From Ciona savignyi (Eukaryota > Chordata > Ascidiacea > Phlebobranchia > Cionidae): DNA of 64,000 nt. The stretch lies in NCBI GenBank assembly GCA_000149265.1, contig CH003412.1, forward strand, positions 218,010-282,009, written 5' to 3'. Below the pieces are notes generated by a model. The model did not search any database. It was not told the DNA's origin and saw nothing but the letters and a program-made list of their open reading frames with translations. This document shows, in pieces, positions 21,499 to 33,991 of this stretch. Every line of letters begins with the position of its first letter. Position 1 is the stretch's first letter. The position numbers and the translations under genes were made by a program.

Positions 21499-24400
21499 AT
21501 GTTAAGAATCGGATTATTCGTCGTTTTTCTAACTTGTTCTTGTATAACTGCGTCTAATATTGTTCTAAATGACAACGCGTATTCAGGAATCGTAATTGCA
21601 ATCAACCCAGCAGTTCCAGAAGACCTGTACTTGATCTCAGCTATTCAGGTAAATTTATTCGTGGCGATTCTCCCTGTGTCCACAAACGGACTTCAGAGTT
21701 GATATACATTACTACGGCAATTATTTATAATCACGTACGGAAAGTCATTACAGTTTCAGTTGGTAAAATGTAGCCAATTTAGCAACTTGTGTTATCTGTT
21801 TAACTTCGTTTTCAATTTCCTTTTTGACAATGTTGTTTCCAATCGAAGTCTAAATCAACGCGTATAACAAGTAAGTTACCAGAAACATATTTTATATATA
21901 GTGTATGAAAATTGTTGAAGTGCGTGATAACTTTGATGATTTCCCATTTATTTATTGTTATTAATTAGGACGTCCGGCAATTGGGGAGTTAAGTTTAACT
22001 GCCCAGGTATGTTTCTCACCATGTAATTGATCCGCGCTGGTCTTCTATAACGATGAAGCGAAAAATATAAATATAAAACTAAAACAACTTGTTGCATGAC
22101 TAAAGTGTGCTAGCATAACTAAATATTAAAAATATTAAAAAAATACAGTAAGCTTACCCAAATAAGACGTGACAAAATAAGACAGTGACCGAAAACTGGT
22201 CACAGATATCACAACGAATATACAAATGCAAAGTGTTTTTGTAGTTGGTTGAGTAATACACGAGAAGTATAACCATGTTTTCTTCGTGGTTATTTCTCTT
22301 TCATTTAACTTCAAAATTTCATCATATTATAGAATAGTCGTTAGCTGGTCGGTTATGTCCTATGGTGCGATGTATACAAATTGAGAAAAAAACACAGAAG
22401 ATATAAAGAAAACGGTTTTGCACTGAGTTAATCTACGTTTAAAATACTCTGGTACAATCTAACGTTGCACTTAGCTATGTTTTTTTAAAATTTTATGTAT
22501 GATTCGTTAGCGTTAATATTCGGTCACACAAATGACTTAGAAACGTTGCCATGATAACTTAACCAAAACGTACCAACAGCACCCCAACAATTGGAAATTG
22601 TATTAAAAAGGGCAATTTCAATGAGAAACTTAACGTTGCTAGCGACATTTACGTATATGTACAACTAATACAAGTGCGTGACAAAACACGCCTGTTTGCA
22701 CATGCAATATTGCTGGCTATGCAACGTAAATGTTTATTGTATAAGTCGGGTTTTCAGAATGCGAGAAGCAATCCAAATTACTTTATCATGAACAATCCGA
22801 ATTACTTCAACCATTACAACAACCTTTATTAACTACAACATAACAGCCGACAAATTGTTACTCAAGGTTTCCCTTTTGGTTATTTTTTGTTCTTATTTCG
22901 GTAATAAAGAAAATACAAAGGTTAAAAAAAGGAGCAGAAAAAAAACGACAAACGAACAGTGGGTGAAACACGCTAGATATATGACCATGGTGTGTTGTAA
23001 GAAACAACGGAGAAGTTGGCGTTTAACCTGACATTTAAAAAAGCGCAATTTGTAATTAATTAGTTTAATGCTTCAAGACTTGAACAAATTGATATAGGAA
23101 AAGCAAGGCCCAGAACTGCGGGGAATCTTTTACAATCTTGATATATGACTATCAAAAAAACAAACACAACAAAAATCGATTTACCTCAGAAATTAACTTT
23201 TGACCTGGTTTCACATTGCGTGGAAACAACAGTCAGAGCGATGCACCGATACCATTTTCTCGGTCAACAAAGCCCAACGCGGCAGCGATACCACTTTCTC
23301 GGTGGAAAGTTTGGTATACCCATAGGACCAGATGCTTCACATGTTTAAAGTGCCGTTGTTATATATAGTAATGTTTATTCGAGGGTTGGAAAAAACAAGA
23401 GGCGGTTATAGCAAAGCCAATTGTTTGATAACATGATATTGAATCATAAATAAAAATAACTGTCGTTAACTGCCTTGTGCAAGGACACAATCGGCTTGTA
23501 AGGATAGGATATGATATTTATGTTTTCCCCTGAATGAAAAGTTATCACACCTCCAATCACTAGATAGCCACACGCCCACTGTCGGATTACCGCAGGTATT
23601 GCGGTTTGTTGCGTAAGATCGTTACCTTTTCTTTAATTTTAGAGTTCATCAACCCCGCGTCTTGCTGCAATGTCTGCTAAGTGCCTTGCCCGAAGAACCA
23701 ACCGACTATCTTTTTGGTGTGTTTTGTTGCTTTGATTGCAATAAAAGTTAGCTCATGCACCAAAGTGAGAACGTGGATATTGGTAAAAAAAAGTTTAGTC
23801 GTGCCTATGAAATCAGGTGTTGGAGATTTTGCAAATATAATTTATTATTTGTTGTTACGTTCAGGACGCATGGACTGAGGCATCCAGCGATCTATACACA
23901 GCAACTAAGCGAAGGGCATTTTACCACGAAATAACTATTCTTATACCGAAGACATGGAGCAAACAGAACTATTATGACCGCGCTGGGAGCGAAACTTATG
24001 AAATGGTAAACGGAATCAGCAGCTTATTATCTACAATTGTTATATGTATACTTATAGTTTGTATACACCAAAAAACAATTCACTTTATAACATGATGTTG
24101 TGACATTCAATGTGTGGGTAGATCTTCAGCCAATTTATACCATAAAAGAATACGATTTCGATTGTGTGTATTTAAAAAATTAAAATGTGTACCAGGCGGA
24201 TGTTCTGGTAGCCCAGGCGAACCCTGCGTACCACGACACCCCGTATACATTACAATACGGAAAATGTGGGGAGCCAGCGAGCTACATCCATTTGACTCCA
24301 GACTATCTTAGAAATGCTTCCTTCGTTCAAGATTTCGGCCCAAGAGGTAAAGACCTGTTTCCGTAAATTTAAAATATCATTCTGACATGTGGTTGTTTTA

Positions 24401-27400
24401 TTATTACGTGGACTAAACCGTGCTACAAACTCATTAAGGTTTTTTAAAAGAGATAAAAGCTATGGGTTCAGTAAATAATAATATAATAACGAAACTAATG
24501 TAAACCATATCAAGCGTTAATATTTACCATAGATAAAGATTTTCTGGAACTCTAAAAAAACAATTTAACACCTGCCAACAAAAACCTATTTGAACGATTG
24601 TGTGGCCTGATGGTGCAAGCAACCGATTCATATACCGTTTTCTACATAAATCATGCAATGTTAGTGACGTGCCCAACATGGCTTCGAAACTAAGCCAGGT
24701 ATAAAATAAAGTAAATAAAAACAAATTGTCCAGGCAAAGCGATCGTTCATGAATGGGCGCATTTACGGTGGGGAGTGTTCGATGAAACCTACACAACTGG
24801 CTACAGCCCGTATTACTTTGCCAGCGACGGTTCGGTGCAAGCGACCAGGTAAATAAAAAAGCCCTTTGTTTACAGTAAAGACATATTGTCAGCAAAGCAA
24901 AAAACATATTGTCAAAATAACAATTTCCATGCTAAATAAAGACATCTCAGAAAATTCTTTTTTTATATCTTTAATATGCACTGAGAAAACAACTGTTTAA
25001 ACAGTATATTACAAGCCCATGTATTGTGCTTTTAAATTGAACAGAAATATTCCCCACCAACAGGTGCCCAGTTACCCTGAGCGGCAGCAACAAGGTGATT
25101 GATTACTCGACCGGAACGTCACGTGATTGTCAGAAGAACTTGGAGAATGGACTGATGGAGGATGGTTGTCAGTTTTTACCTTCGTCCGAGCAAACGAGAG
25201 AACTTTCCACGTCATTGATGTCTCATCAATATCTTTCCGAGGTCGAGGCAATAAAAACCTTAGGAAACTTGTGCCAAAATACCACAAATGTCGAAGCAAA
25301 AACTACCATCATTACGAAACATATACTACATGCCGTGTTTGAAATTTATAATCGCGTTCACTAATTAATTTGTCTTTTTCTTATTCTTCTATTTTTAATA
25401 ATATAAGAAGAGTCATGATTACTGACTGCGATCATCCTACGGTTGTTAGAGCTATTGCATGATGTACCTTTTTTAGAGACACAACATACTGGCTGGTGGC
25501 TAATTTTGATCACATAGTCTTTCAACTGCACTTCTAATGCTCTATAGGATAACTGGTTTAAAAAATCGTTTGTAAAATACGAACCATAAACACCCAACAC
25601 ACTGCAATAGCTCGGTTATGACTTGGCTAATCTCAGTCAATCTGATGATTACCCGTGTGTTAACGTACCTTCCGTTTTCACATTCACCAGAATAAACATA
25701 AATATCCTATCCTAATATAAATCCAAAATCTTTATGATTTCCTGTATATAGGTCACCATGTTCTGCCACGACGACCAAACCGACCCGTACAACCTCCACA
25801 ACAAAGAAGCCCCAAATGAACAAAACCGGCTCTGCGACTTGAAAAGCACGTGGGAGGTAATCATGGAGTCGAAAGACTTCTTAAACGGTACAAATCCAAC
25901 AAAAGACGGCCTCAACACCAAACCGAGCTTTCGCCTCGTACAAGTAGAGTCCAGCAAAAGATACGTGTTAGTATTGGACACGTCCGGTAGCATGGACGGG
26001 GTGCGTATTTGACAATAATAAATATTTTAATCGATTTATTTAAATAACCCAACCAATGTTTATGCAGTATTAAACAGGGTAATTAAAAAACTCAGAACTT
26101 TAGTTTTATTGGTAAAGTAGCATTCTAGAACTTAATAGTAAACATAATCACTTCGGGAGATATCCTGGCTGTTACAAAGTTTAAAAAAATATGGGTTTTC
26201 TGCAATAATTTAAAATTTCTTCGATGCCTTATTAATAAAAAAATTAAATGTTTTGTTAAAAGCCTCCAAGTTTTGATCCCTCACACCGTCTATGGGTCTG
26301 CTTATTTTCTTTTCGAACAGGATCTAAAATGCTTAATATTTTTAATGCAGACGCGTCTTCAACAAATGCGACAAGCGGTCAGCATGTTCATTTCTCAATC
26401 AGTACCAAACGGCGACCAAATTGCCATTGTCGAGTTTAGTGACACGGCGCATACCTTGGCCTCGCTTACGTTGATACAAAGCGAAAACGACAGAGAACAC
26501 CTGTTAAGTAGAATCCCTACCAGCACGGGCGGAAAAACATGCATTGGATGTGGAATTCAGGTGAAAATAAGCAAAAATAAACTTTCGCTCTTGTCCGAAT
26601 TTCACAAACAAACAATAGTTTTAGGCCCAGATATGTCTTATAGGGAAATTATTAATTTGTAAAAGCTTATCAACTAAAAATTACGCATGATATTATTTAT
26701 TCTGGCGTTGGTAAATATTTATTCCCGGAGATGTTCAAACACATATAGTCGTCATATTACTTCGTGTCCATAGTCACCATCTGTTTAAAACAACGGCGGA
26801 TATATCTCTTCAAACTTTGTTTAACCCATTAATCTACTGGCTTTTGGTAACACCCATTAACTGTGACGCGTGTAAGCACCCAGCCGACTGGTTTGATCCC
26901 ATTACCTTTCCACTTACTGTCTTGTGCGTTGTAGGAGCTAAATGGAATAAATAATAGGTGATCCCAAATATTTTAAAATGATTTTTGTGTTGTCTGGTAT
27001 TGTCATAATCTATTTAAAAATATACCAAGCAATCTGTATAGCGTTCATTGGTTAAACAAGTTGTAAAATAAATGGAAACCTTAAGCTGTTTTAAAGCAAA
27101 CTTCTACTATAGCAAGCAGTCTTATTGCTGGAACAAAATGGAGAAAGTGCGTTTGGGGGGAACATCGTAGTTTTCACTGATGGCGCAGAAAATAAATATC
27201 CCTACGTCACCGATGTCGCAGATGAAGTTGTCCAAAAGGTTAGCAATGTTTGTATTGTTTTCTAGACTACTGACGCCACAAAGGAAACTATGTTTATTAT
27301 TTGGGCTGGCTCAGTATCAAAGCACAAAGTGAAAAATAGCATACAGTTGAAAATTTGCTTGTGGTAAATGAAATAAGATTTTTTATTGTGTGTCATAATT

Positions 27401-30400
27401 ATAATAATCTTAACACGGGTTAACCTCCTTTTTGCACGAGGTTTCTGTTGATAAAACAGTGTTTAATGCAAATTTTCTTTGCTTGCTATAAGCGAATATT
27501 GTCTGGACTTACGGTGGATAAATGGGTTTTTCTAAAACTAAAAGAACTTTTCGTTCCTACACTATAACACTATAATATACATTGCAGTAGGTTCGGTCAC
27601 CGGACAGTTGTCGAGAGTTAAAGGGTTAACCATTTGAGATCGTTCTTTTAAGTATTTGTGAGATAATCAGATAACTTCTAGTTTAAAAACGCCTATTTTT
27701 TTCCAAATTCACCATAAAATCACCAATTCTTCAGATGGCGATTGTCGATGCAATATACTATACTACCTCCGCAAATGCCGATCTCGAGCAGTTAGTGATT
27801 GACACAAACGGAGTCTGGTATTTTGGAAACGAGAATGACGTCACTGCTATATTGGGAGCATTCCAGACGATCGCTGAGCACGATGACGGCGATGTTTTCA
27901 CGGAAATATTTGAGGTGGCTGAGAAAGAGTGTGATAACGTAATTATATGTGTCATCCACGTGAGGAAACATGAAATACCTATGTTATTCTTGCGCAACTT
28001 TTCGTTATACCTATTCCCCACAGATATGTAGGAAGTTTAAATGACTCTATGGTGGAATATATCTTAGTCGTACAAGAAAATATCTTAGTCGTACAAGAAA
28101 ATATTTGTTCATGCTCATTTTAATTACTCCCCTCCCCGTTCTACAGGTCCACAGTACGTCGTTCAATATAGACAAGTACTCCACATACACTGGTTCAGTT
28201 GCTATCGATTCAACTGTGGGTAACAAGACTGTGTTCTCATTTACTTGGTCCCAGTACGACATTGCGATAAACGTTGAATTGGAGCACCCCTCCGGCTGTA
28301 CATTCTCTACCAATCCATTGGTCACCAGCAACAGTTGCGATGGTCATCCACTGGCAGTAACGGACAAGGATTTCGATATTGTAGAGTTCCCTCTGCCTGG
28401 GACAGCCGAGGTAATTGAGTTAGTTGGTTTTGTTCTGTGTTTAATTATCCACGATAGGCCAAGAGGATTTTGTGTATAAAAAGGCGGTTAAGGATACTGG
28501 TATGGTTTTGTACGGTCGTGTGGCCGAATGGTTAACGCGACCGATATAGAGTTAAATACAAAAATGATCTTAGCAACCAGCCCATCATGGGTTCGGAAAC
28601 GAGTCCGGTAAAACCTACAGTTTTGGGCAAATCGCAATCCCACCCATAGATTGTGAAATGTAGCTAAAGAAATACTTGGACATGGTATTTCTATTTCAAC
28701 TGCAACGATAAAACACATTCATTACACCCTGTCAAGTGTGTATGTCGAGATATTGACCTTCATAAATTAAAAAAAGTAGGTTCAACTTGACAATGTATGT
28801 CATGACACCAAATTTGTACAAAATTGGATAAAAAATTTATGTTTACCGCCATTGGGAAAACGCAATGGGTGTTAATACACTAGCAATCGTCAGATCACCT
28901 GCGCTTGCACCTACCGTGGGGTTACCGGAGCTAATGCAGCGCGTTGTGTATGATTGATTGATACTTTCCTTCAATTCGGTAAAATCCATCATTCCACAAT
29001 AAATTTGCTCAGGTTGGACTTTGGAGGTATTACGTATCCACATCATCCGCTTACAGTCAACAAGTGACGGCGACTGTCACTTCAGCAGCCTCTAGCACAC
29101 AAGTCGAGCCGATTGTCGTTTCGTCAGGTTTAGATCAAACAGATGTTGGCACTGGACAAGCAATTGTTGTCTACGCCCAGGTATGTAACGTCAGGTTGTC
29201 TTTAAAATAAAAACCCACTGCAGCTGTAGCATTATAACTTTGCGGCAATAAAAACGTCAAACGGGAATTTCGATTGCGTAAGCATGAAATTAATTAGAAA
29301 TTATTTTGGTATTAATTTTCCAGAGATGTCAAATCTCTGAATATAGTTTCTATGGAATATCTGTCAAAACGAAACTTGCAATTGTTACAGTGTTTAATTA
29401 AAGCATTACTAAAAGGGAGTGGTTTGTACAGAGGTAGAGTACTTCCAAGAGCTAAATATTTAGGTTTGATTTTCCATCATCGTCCCTGTGACTGGGAAAA
29501 CGCAATGGACGTTAAAAGACAGGTAAGCGTCATATTACCTTGCTCCCACCATCGGGATAACGAAGCTATTGCAGTGTATTGTGTATTATTGAGACATGCC
29601 TATAATTTAGTACAATCCAACAAACCGCTGCCTTGCACACGGACATAAAGGGCCTTGCACACAGACATAACCGACTAGCTAGCAACCAGTTTCGAACTTA
29701 CAAGCCTTCGGCAAAAGGGCGACGCACTACGAACCAGTAATCTAAACAGCCGGATTCTATGACAATAAATCGTTTGTAGGTATCGCAAGGGTTTTCTCCT
29801 ATTCTTGGAGCCCAGGTCTTCGCCACCATTGGAAAACCGGATGGAAGTGATGAAACAATGGAGCTTTATGACGCAGGAGCAGGTACAATTTGGACTCATT
29901 CGTTAAATTCAACTGGAGTATGACGTTTTTATTACACACATGGCGCGTCCGAATACTGACGTCTATAATACTTACAGCAACGTTATAATGTAAGATTCTT
30001 ATAGTACCACATTTAAACAGTTACGTCATACAAACCACAGTTGCGAGCCATTTTTACTCCCGTTATTCGCGTGACGATTTACTTGCGTTACTGGCGTGAG
30101 ATTCCACACGCGAGTGAATTCTTACTCGCTGGAAATTTGATAGATTTTTGGCCATGGTGAAACATAAACAACACACTACAATAGCTCCGGTAACCCGACG
30201 GTAGGTGCGAGGTGATCTAATGATTGCCCGTGTGTAATAACCCCATTGATTTACCCATTCACGGGGATAAACATGAATATCCTATTCTATATTTGCAAAC
30301 TGATTAATTCTAATTCAAATACACGAGACAGTTTATTACGATATTAAAACGTTTAATTAGAGTAACTATCTTTAATCAAGTCGTTTATATAAACGCCTTC

Positions 30401-33335
30401 CAAAAACACCGATTAAATTATTGCGTAACAACGCATTCTCACTTCATTTATATTATTTTCAATTTAACAGCACCAGATGTCCGATTGAATGACGGTGTTT
30501 ACTCGAGATACTTCACTGGTTATAACCAACCGGGGAGATACTCGGTGGAGGTAGCGTATAATCTTACACTTTTCCTTTGACCCCCTTACACGTTATAACT
30601 GGGACCGAGTTTTTACTATGATGCCAAATTCGGCCAGTATGAAAAACATAATTTAGAATGGAACTTATCTTTATTGCCAGGGATGCTGGGAAACTGTATA
30701 TGGGAGCGTTGTAACTAGGACAATTGTCGTAACTCGTGCTCACTGTCTGATTACCAAAAGTAGAAAAGTATGTTCAGTCGATGGGTATATTGCTACATAT
30801 TTTTATTTAATTAATATCCTCTAAGCTCCTTGCTCAAGGATAGACTTCGATCGATAAGCTAGAGGGTGGTTTTAATCCGACCACCTTACGAGCTGTGTGA
30901 TCTATAACAGGCTGGTAAAAATTTGATTTATATTGATAAATGTTTAAAAAATTATTAAAAATAGGTGAAAGTGAGTAACACGGTATCCAACACATCTACT
31001 CCACACTCTGGGTCAAGTGCTGCTCTAAATATCGGAACAATAAATAGCCAGGGTGAGTTAACGGTGAATAAACTTTACGTTCATATTTAGTTAGATGATT
31101 TATGCATTAAAGCTTTTGTTATTTTTCGCTAATATAGCAAAACAACCATAAATTTAGAATAAACAGCAACATGCAAACGAACACCAATGCACAAAAACGG
31201 AGAAACCTACTTGTCTATATTCAATAATTAATCTTTACTTATGTGTAAAAAGTCACTTTTCCAAGTTTAGTTGTTTTCGGTTATAAATCCGTGTTTTTCT
31301 TGTCACTTGGTCCGTTTTATATATTCCATGCTGTGTATGTACGGGTTACGTTAAACATTCGGTAACACAATTTGCTGTTTTCTTTTGTTTTTCTTTTTTG
31401 TGTGCTAATTTTAAGCCCTCGATTGGCACGGCCTCAAGACGAAGTTAAAAAAACATTGTATATAAATCGGCCAAATTACCATTCCATCACACAACATTTC
31501 AGGTACTGTTGTTCTAAATCCGAACGCAGCAAAATATCAAACACGAGCGCCCACAAGCGGAATTGGAAATTTTTCAAGAGTGGTCACCAACGCCGGGTTT
31601 TCGTACTCAGGGTTAGTAACATAATGCTAATCAATCTGTTAATTCTTTGTATTTTCGAATTTTTTATTTTTTCCACCAAAACAGTTCAGAAATATCAAAT
31701 AACAACACATTCTGATATATCACGCGTTAAAAATTACTGTGATTGCTTTTCTGCATGTCCAACAAATTTAGTTTACAGTTGATTAGCAACTTAGTCCGAA
31801 TAGATTGGTGGGTTGAAGTGTAGACTTTGAAATGCTCTATCGAAATCGGTCTCTATCTGGTAAGCTGTGTCCTATAGCAAAGAACTTTGCAGACATCGCC
31901 CACAAACAATAATTTAGGGGTCTGCTACAGGAGAAAGAACTTCATTATAAACAATATGCAGAAACTGCGGTAATATTTTGCCTTTGTGTTAAACTCCCTT
32001 GCGTTTACCCATTTAGGAAAAATATAAATATCCTTATGTCAAAGGTCTACTTAATTTCATCCCAAGTTTTTTTTCTAATAAAATTTGCATTTATACATTT
32101 TTATCAAATCTATGTTAATTTGGTAGTCCAATTTATATTTGTCATTTTGGGCCGTTGTTGCTTATTTACCACTCCAAAGAAGTGGTTATAGTAAGTTCTT
32201 AACGGCCACAGCAAAGTTCAAAGTGGTACGTTGTTGAAGGATCGAAACCGACTTAATATTCGATTTCGCTTTACTTTTGTGGAAACAAAGTGTGAGTGTG
32301 GAAACATCGCAGACCAAAAAATAAAACGGTAATGTATTTTCCTATCACCGACGAGCAGTGAAATCTGCAGACATGGAACATTGCCATTCGTAACGCCAAA
32401 AAGGGATTTCACGAGTTCCAACCTTATATATAAGTAGTTTAACAAAACAGTACGAAATAGCCCTGTTTTAGAAGGCTATCATACACTGGACTGGACAAAT
32501 AAATTCAATTAATCGACTAGGCGCGAGAATACCTAGCCTAGCAAATCGGGGGCATTCGCTGCAATATTCGTTACCTAGGTAGGCCAATGCCTATTCACCT
32601 TTTTAGCAGTTATATTTAACGCTCGGGAAAAATACTGTTTTAAATTTTATGCTATGTTGTTATAACGAATATGGCAATTTAATGATAAACAAACTGACCA
32701 ATTTCAGAATTCCAGTTATTGGAGACCCTTTTCCACCAAGCAGGATACTGGATCTTTTTGTCGAACAAAACGACGTTTACAGCTTTTCCCAGGGACTAAG
32801 TTTAACTTTCACTGCGCCCGGATCCGATTTTGACAGCGGAAATGGTAATTGTTCTGCAATTTCCGTCTTACCGAGTAGATTTAAACGTATTATGTTTCGC
32901 AGCCTCGAGGTACGACCTTCGCTATACGATCAACAATGTATCTCAGCTTTTGTACAACTTCGCATCTTGTGATACCATCAGCAAAGATCATATCAAAGAG
33001 GGATCGCTTACCTCGCCGCAGCAGGCGGGGACCAAAGAAACGTTGGTTGTTTTGCCGGATTTACAAGGCCACAGCGATAAAGTGACGTGAGTGTTAATCC
33101 TTACAATGCTTGTAAAGGGATGGTTCACACACTTTAACACAGGCCGCAAATAACCTTTCCCCACAGAATTGCCTTTGCCATCAGAGCTTACGATGCTGTG
33201 AACAACGTTGGCGACCCTTCCAACGCCGCACCGATCACGTTTTTCATCACGCCCCCCGGTGACTCAGCTACTGTTCATCTTCCTGGAAAAGTTGTCACAT
33301 TTGCTGTGGCAATCCTGTTAGCACTTTTACTATAA
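21499..33335 (+). CDS. CLCA: CLCA-family secreted metalloprotease / chloride channel regulator
   Basis: Eighteen exons: 21499-21648, 23865-24005, 24196-24346, 24734-24848, 25064-25241, 25752-26000, 26351-26560, 27113-27238, 27735-27938, 28147-28410, 29013-29180, 29780-29882, 30471-30550, 30965-31052, 31503-31611, 32708-32844, 32903-33086, 33167-33335. They total 2826 nt, 941 residues, the usual family length. A signal peptide covers about 1-18. The N-terminal CLCA domain carries the zinc protease motif [13 protein letters not shown] (HExxH at 153-157). The VWA domain has a complete metal site: DTSGSMDG at 321-328, Thr391 in GGKTCIG, and Asp421 in VVFTDGAEN. Beta-rich domains and an FnIII-like segment follow ([12 protein letters not shown]). 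The C-terminus is a hydrophobic stretch ending at the stop, suggesting a GPI anchor or tail helix. CLCAs are self-cleaving secreted proteases that modulate calcium-activated chloride channels. The exon 5 donor (gtcgag) is non-consensus. Confidence 0.94.
21649..23864. other. CLCA intron 1
   Basis: A 2.2-kb intron, the longest in the gene. It holds a reverse SINE copy near 23460-23720 and a 17-bp direct repeat, 'gataccattttctcggt', at about 23248 and again with one change at about 23287. Nothing in it reads as an exon. First introns this long often carry regulatory sites, but none is identified. Confidence 0.5.
23460..23725 (-). repeat. SINE family 1 in CLCA intron 1
   Basis: Reverse-strand blocks include 'gcccactgtcggattaccg', 'aggtattgcggtttgttgcg' and 'agtgccttgcccgaag', with divergence and some rearrangement: 'ttgtgcaaggacacaatcgg' appears at both ends, suggesting two nested or adjacent copies. 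Confidence 0.6.
25585..25715 (+). repeat. SINE family 1, 3' part in CLCA intron 5
   Basis: Contains 'caacacactgcaatagctcg', 'tgattacccgtgtgttaac' and 'cacattcaccagaataaaca', then 'tatcctatcctaat'. The 5' head is missing. Confidence 0.65.
28506..28605 (+). repeat. tRNA-Ser-like repeat, family 2
   Basis: The head 'gtcgtgtggccgaatggtt' followed by 'aacgcgacc' closely resembles the 5' half of a class II (Ser/Leu) tRNA, including the A box. About 60 bp later comes a B-box-like 'catcatgggttcggaaac'. Matching sequences occur in reverse at 38283-38365 and 48600-48700 with the same spacing between boxes. It lies in CLCA intron 10. It lacks a paired acceptor stem, so it is a repeat, not a working tRNA. 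Confidence 0.6.
28840..29010 (-). repeat. SINE family 1 in CLCA intron 10
   Basis: Reverse copy abutting the acceptor of exon 11: 'gttaatacactagcaatcgt', 'accgtggggttaccggagc' and 'gcgttgtgtatgattg'. The polypyrimidine tract and acceptor of CLCA exon 11 follow directly, so the splice site may have formed partly from SINE sequence. Confidence 0.65.
29485..29745 (-). repeat. SINE family 1 in CLCA intron 11
   Basis: Reverse copy: 'gactgggaaaacgcaatgg', 'aagctattgcagtgtattgt', 'ttgcacacggacataa' (duplicated as 'ccttgcacacagacataacc'), then 'cgactagctagcaaccagtt' and the tRNA-like head. Confidence 0.7.
30165..30290 (+). repeat. SINE family 1, 3' part in CLCA intron 12
   Basis: Contains 'aacacactacaatagctccg', 'gtaacccgacggtaggtgcg' and 'cacggggataaacatgaat' followed by 'atcctattctat'. 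Only the 3' two thirds remain. Confidence 0.7.
31850..32045 (+). repeat. SINE family 1, decayed, in CLCA intron 15
   Basis: Recognisable order but heavily substituted: 'taagctgtgtcctatagcaa', 'cagacatcgcccacaaacaa', and 'cccttgcgtttacccattta' with an 'aaatataaatatccttatg' tail. Confidence 0.5.
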
Positions 33336-33534
33336 TTCCAAAATTTGGCTTTGAAAACTTACGACCCCCACTCTCTACACCTTTTTGCACAGAAATAATC
33401 TTCGTAACACAACTTTGTACATTTTTGTGTAAATACTGTGGAAGCTTTAGTGCATGCTTTATTAAAACTATTTTTGTTTAAGAAGTTTATTGTGGACCAA
33501 ATCCAAAATGTATGTTCCAGGTGCACCTCTTATA

Positions 33535-33540
33535 AATAAA
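33535..33540 (+). terminator. Polyadenylation signal of CLCA (candidate)
   Basis: AATAAA about 200 bp after the CLCA stop. An earlier ATTAAA variant at 33461 could be used instead. Confidence 0.5.
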
Positions 33541-33757
33541 CGTTTCATTCATTCGGAAACTATAATAATAAAGTGTTATTTCTTAATACGAAACAAGGAA
33601 AATGTGAAAAAAATTAGCTGTGGGATGTTCAATATTTAAAAAAAAAAAAAGATGTCACTAATAATATGTGTAGGTGCCATTTCTGTGCCGTCAACAGAAG
33701 GTCATTTACAACACGCAAATTAAATGACCTTTTAATTATAGCCTAACAGTAGTAACA

Positions 33758-33991
33758 TCATTCGGCCAAATCTCGAGTTGTATAACGTAAGCGACCTAAA
33801 ATAAACTGTTGCGAAGTTCTTTTGTCGAAGACTAACCGATTCAGATCATTACTACTCGCGGGGTCAGCAGTTGAAGCAAACATCTCAACGCTAAGTCGAG
33901 CGTAACTGATAACAGATGGTGGGTTTTGCGCATTTACGTCCCAAAATTTAAGGTACGGGAAGATCTGCAGGCTTGGACACAGTATTTGCAT
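33758..33991 (-). pseudogene. Possible hAT transposase C-terminal remnant
   Basis: A 77-codon reverse-strand open frame containing KFWDVNAQNPP, SYARLSVEMFAST and ADPASSNDLNRLVF. The pattern W-x(2)N-x(3)P, a run of aliphatic/aromatic residues, then PASS and R-x-VF is reminiscent of the hAT C-terminal dimerisation region (usually …P..SS.ER.FS). Similarity is weak and there are no inverted repeats or duplication around it. It could equally be chance; a profile search against the hAT dimerisation family would decide. Confidence 0.25.

Noticed and set aside
24524..24907. A 127-codon reverse-strand open frame
   Set aside because: It is antisense to CLCA exon 4, which carries the HEWAH motif. There is no family support.
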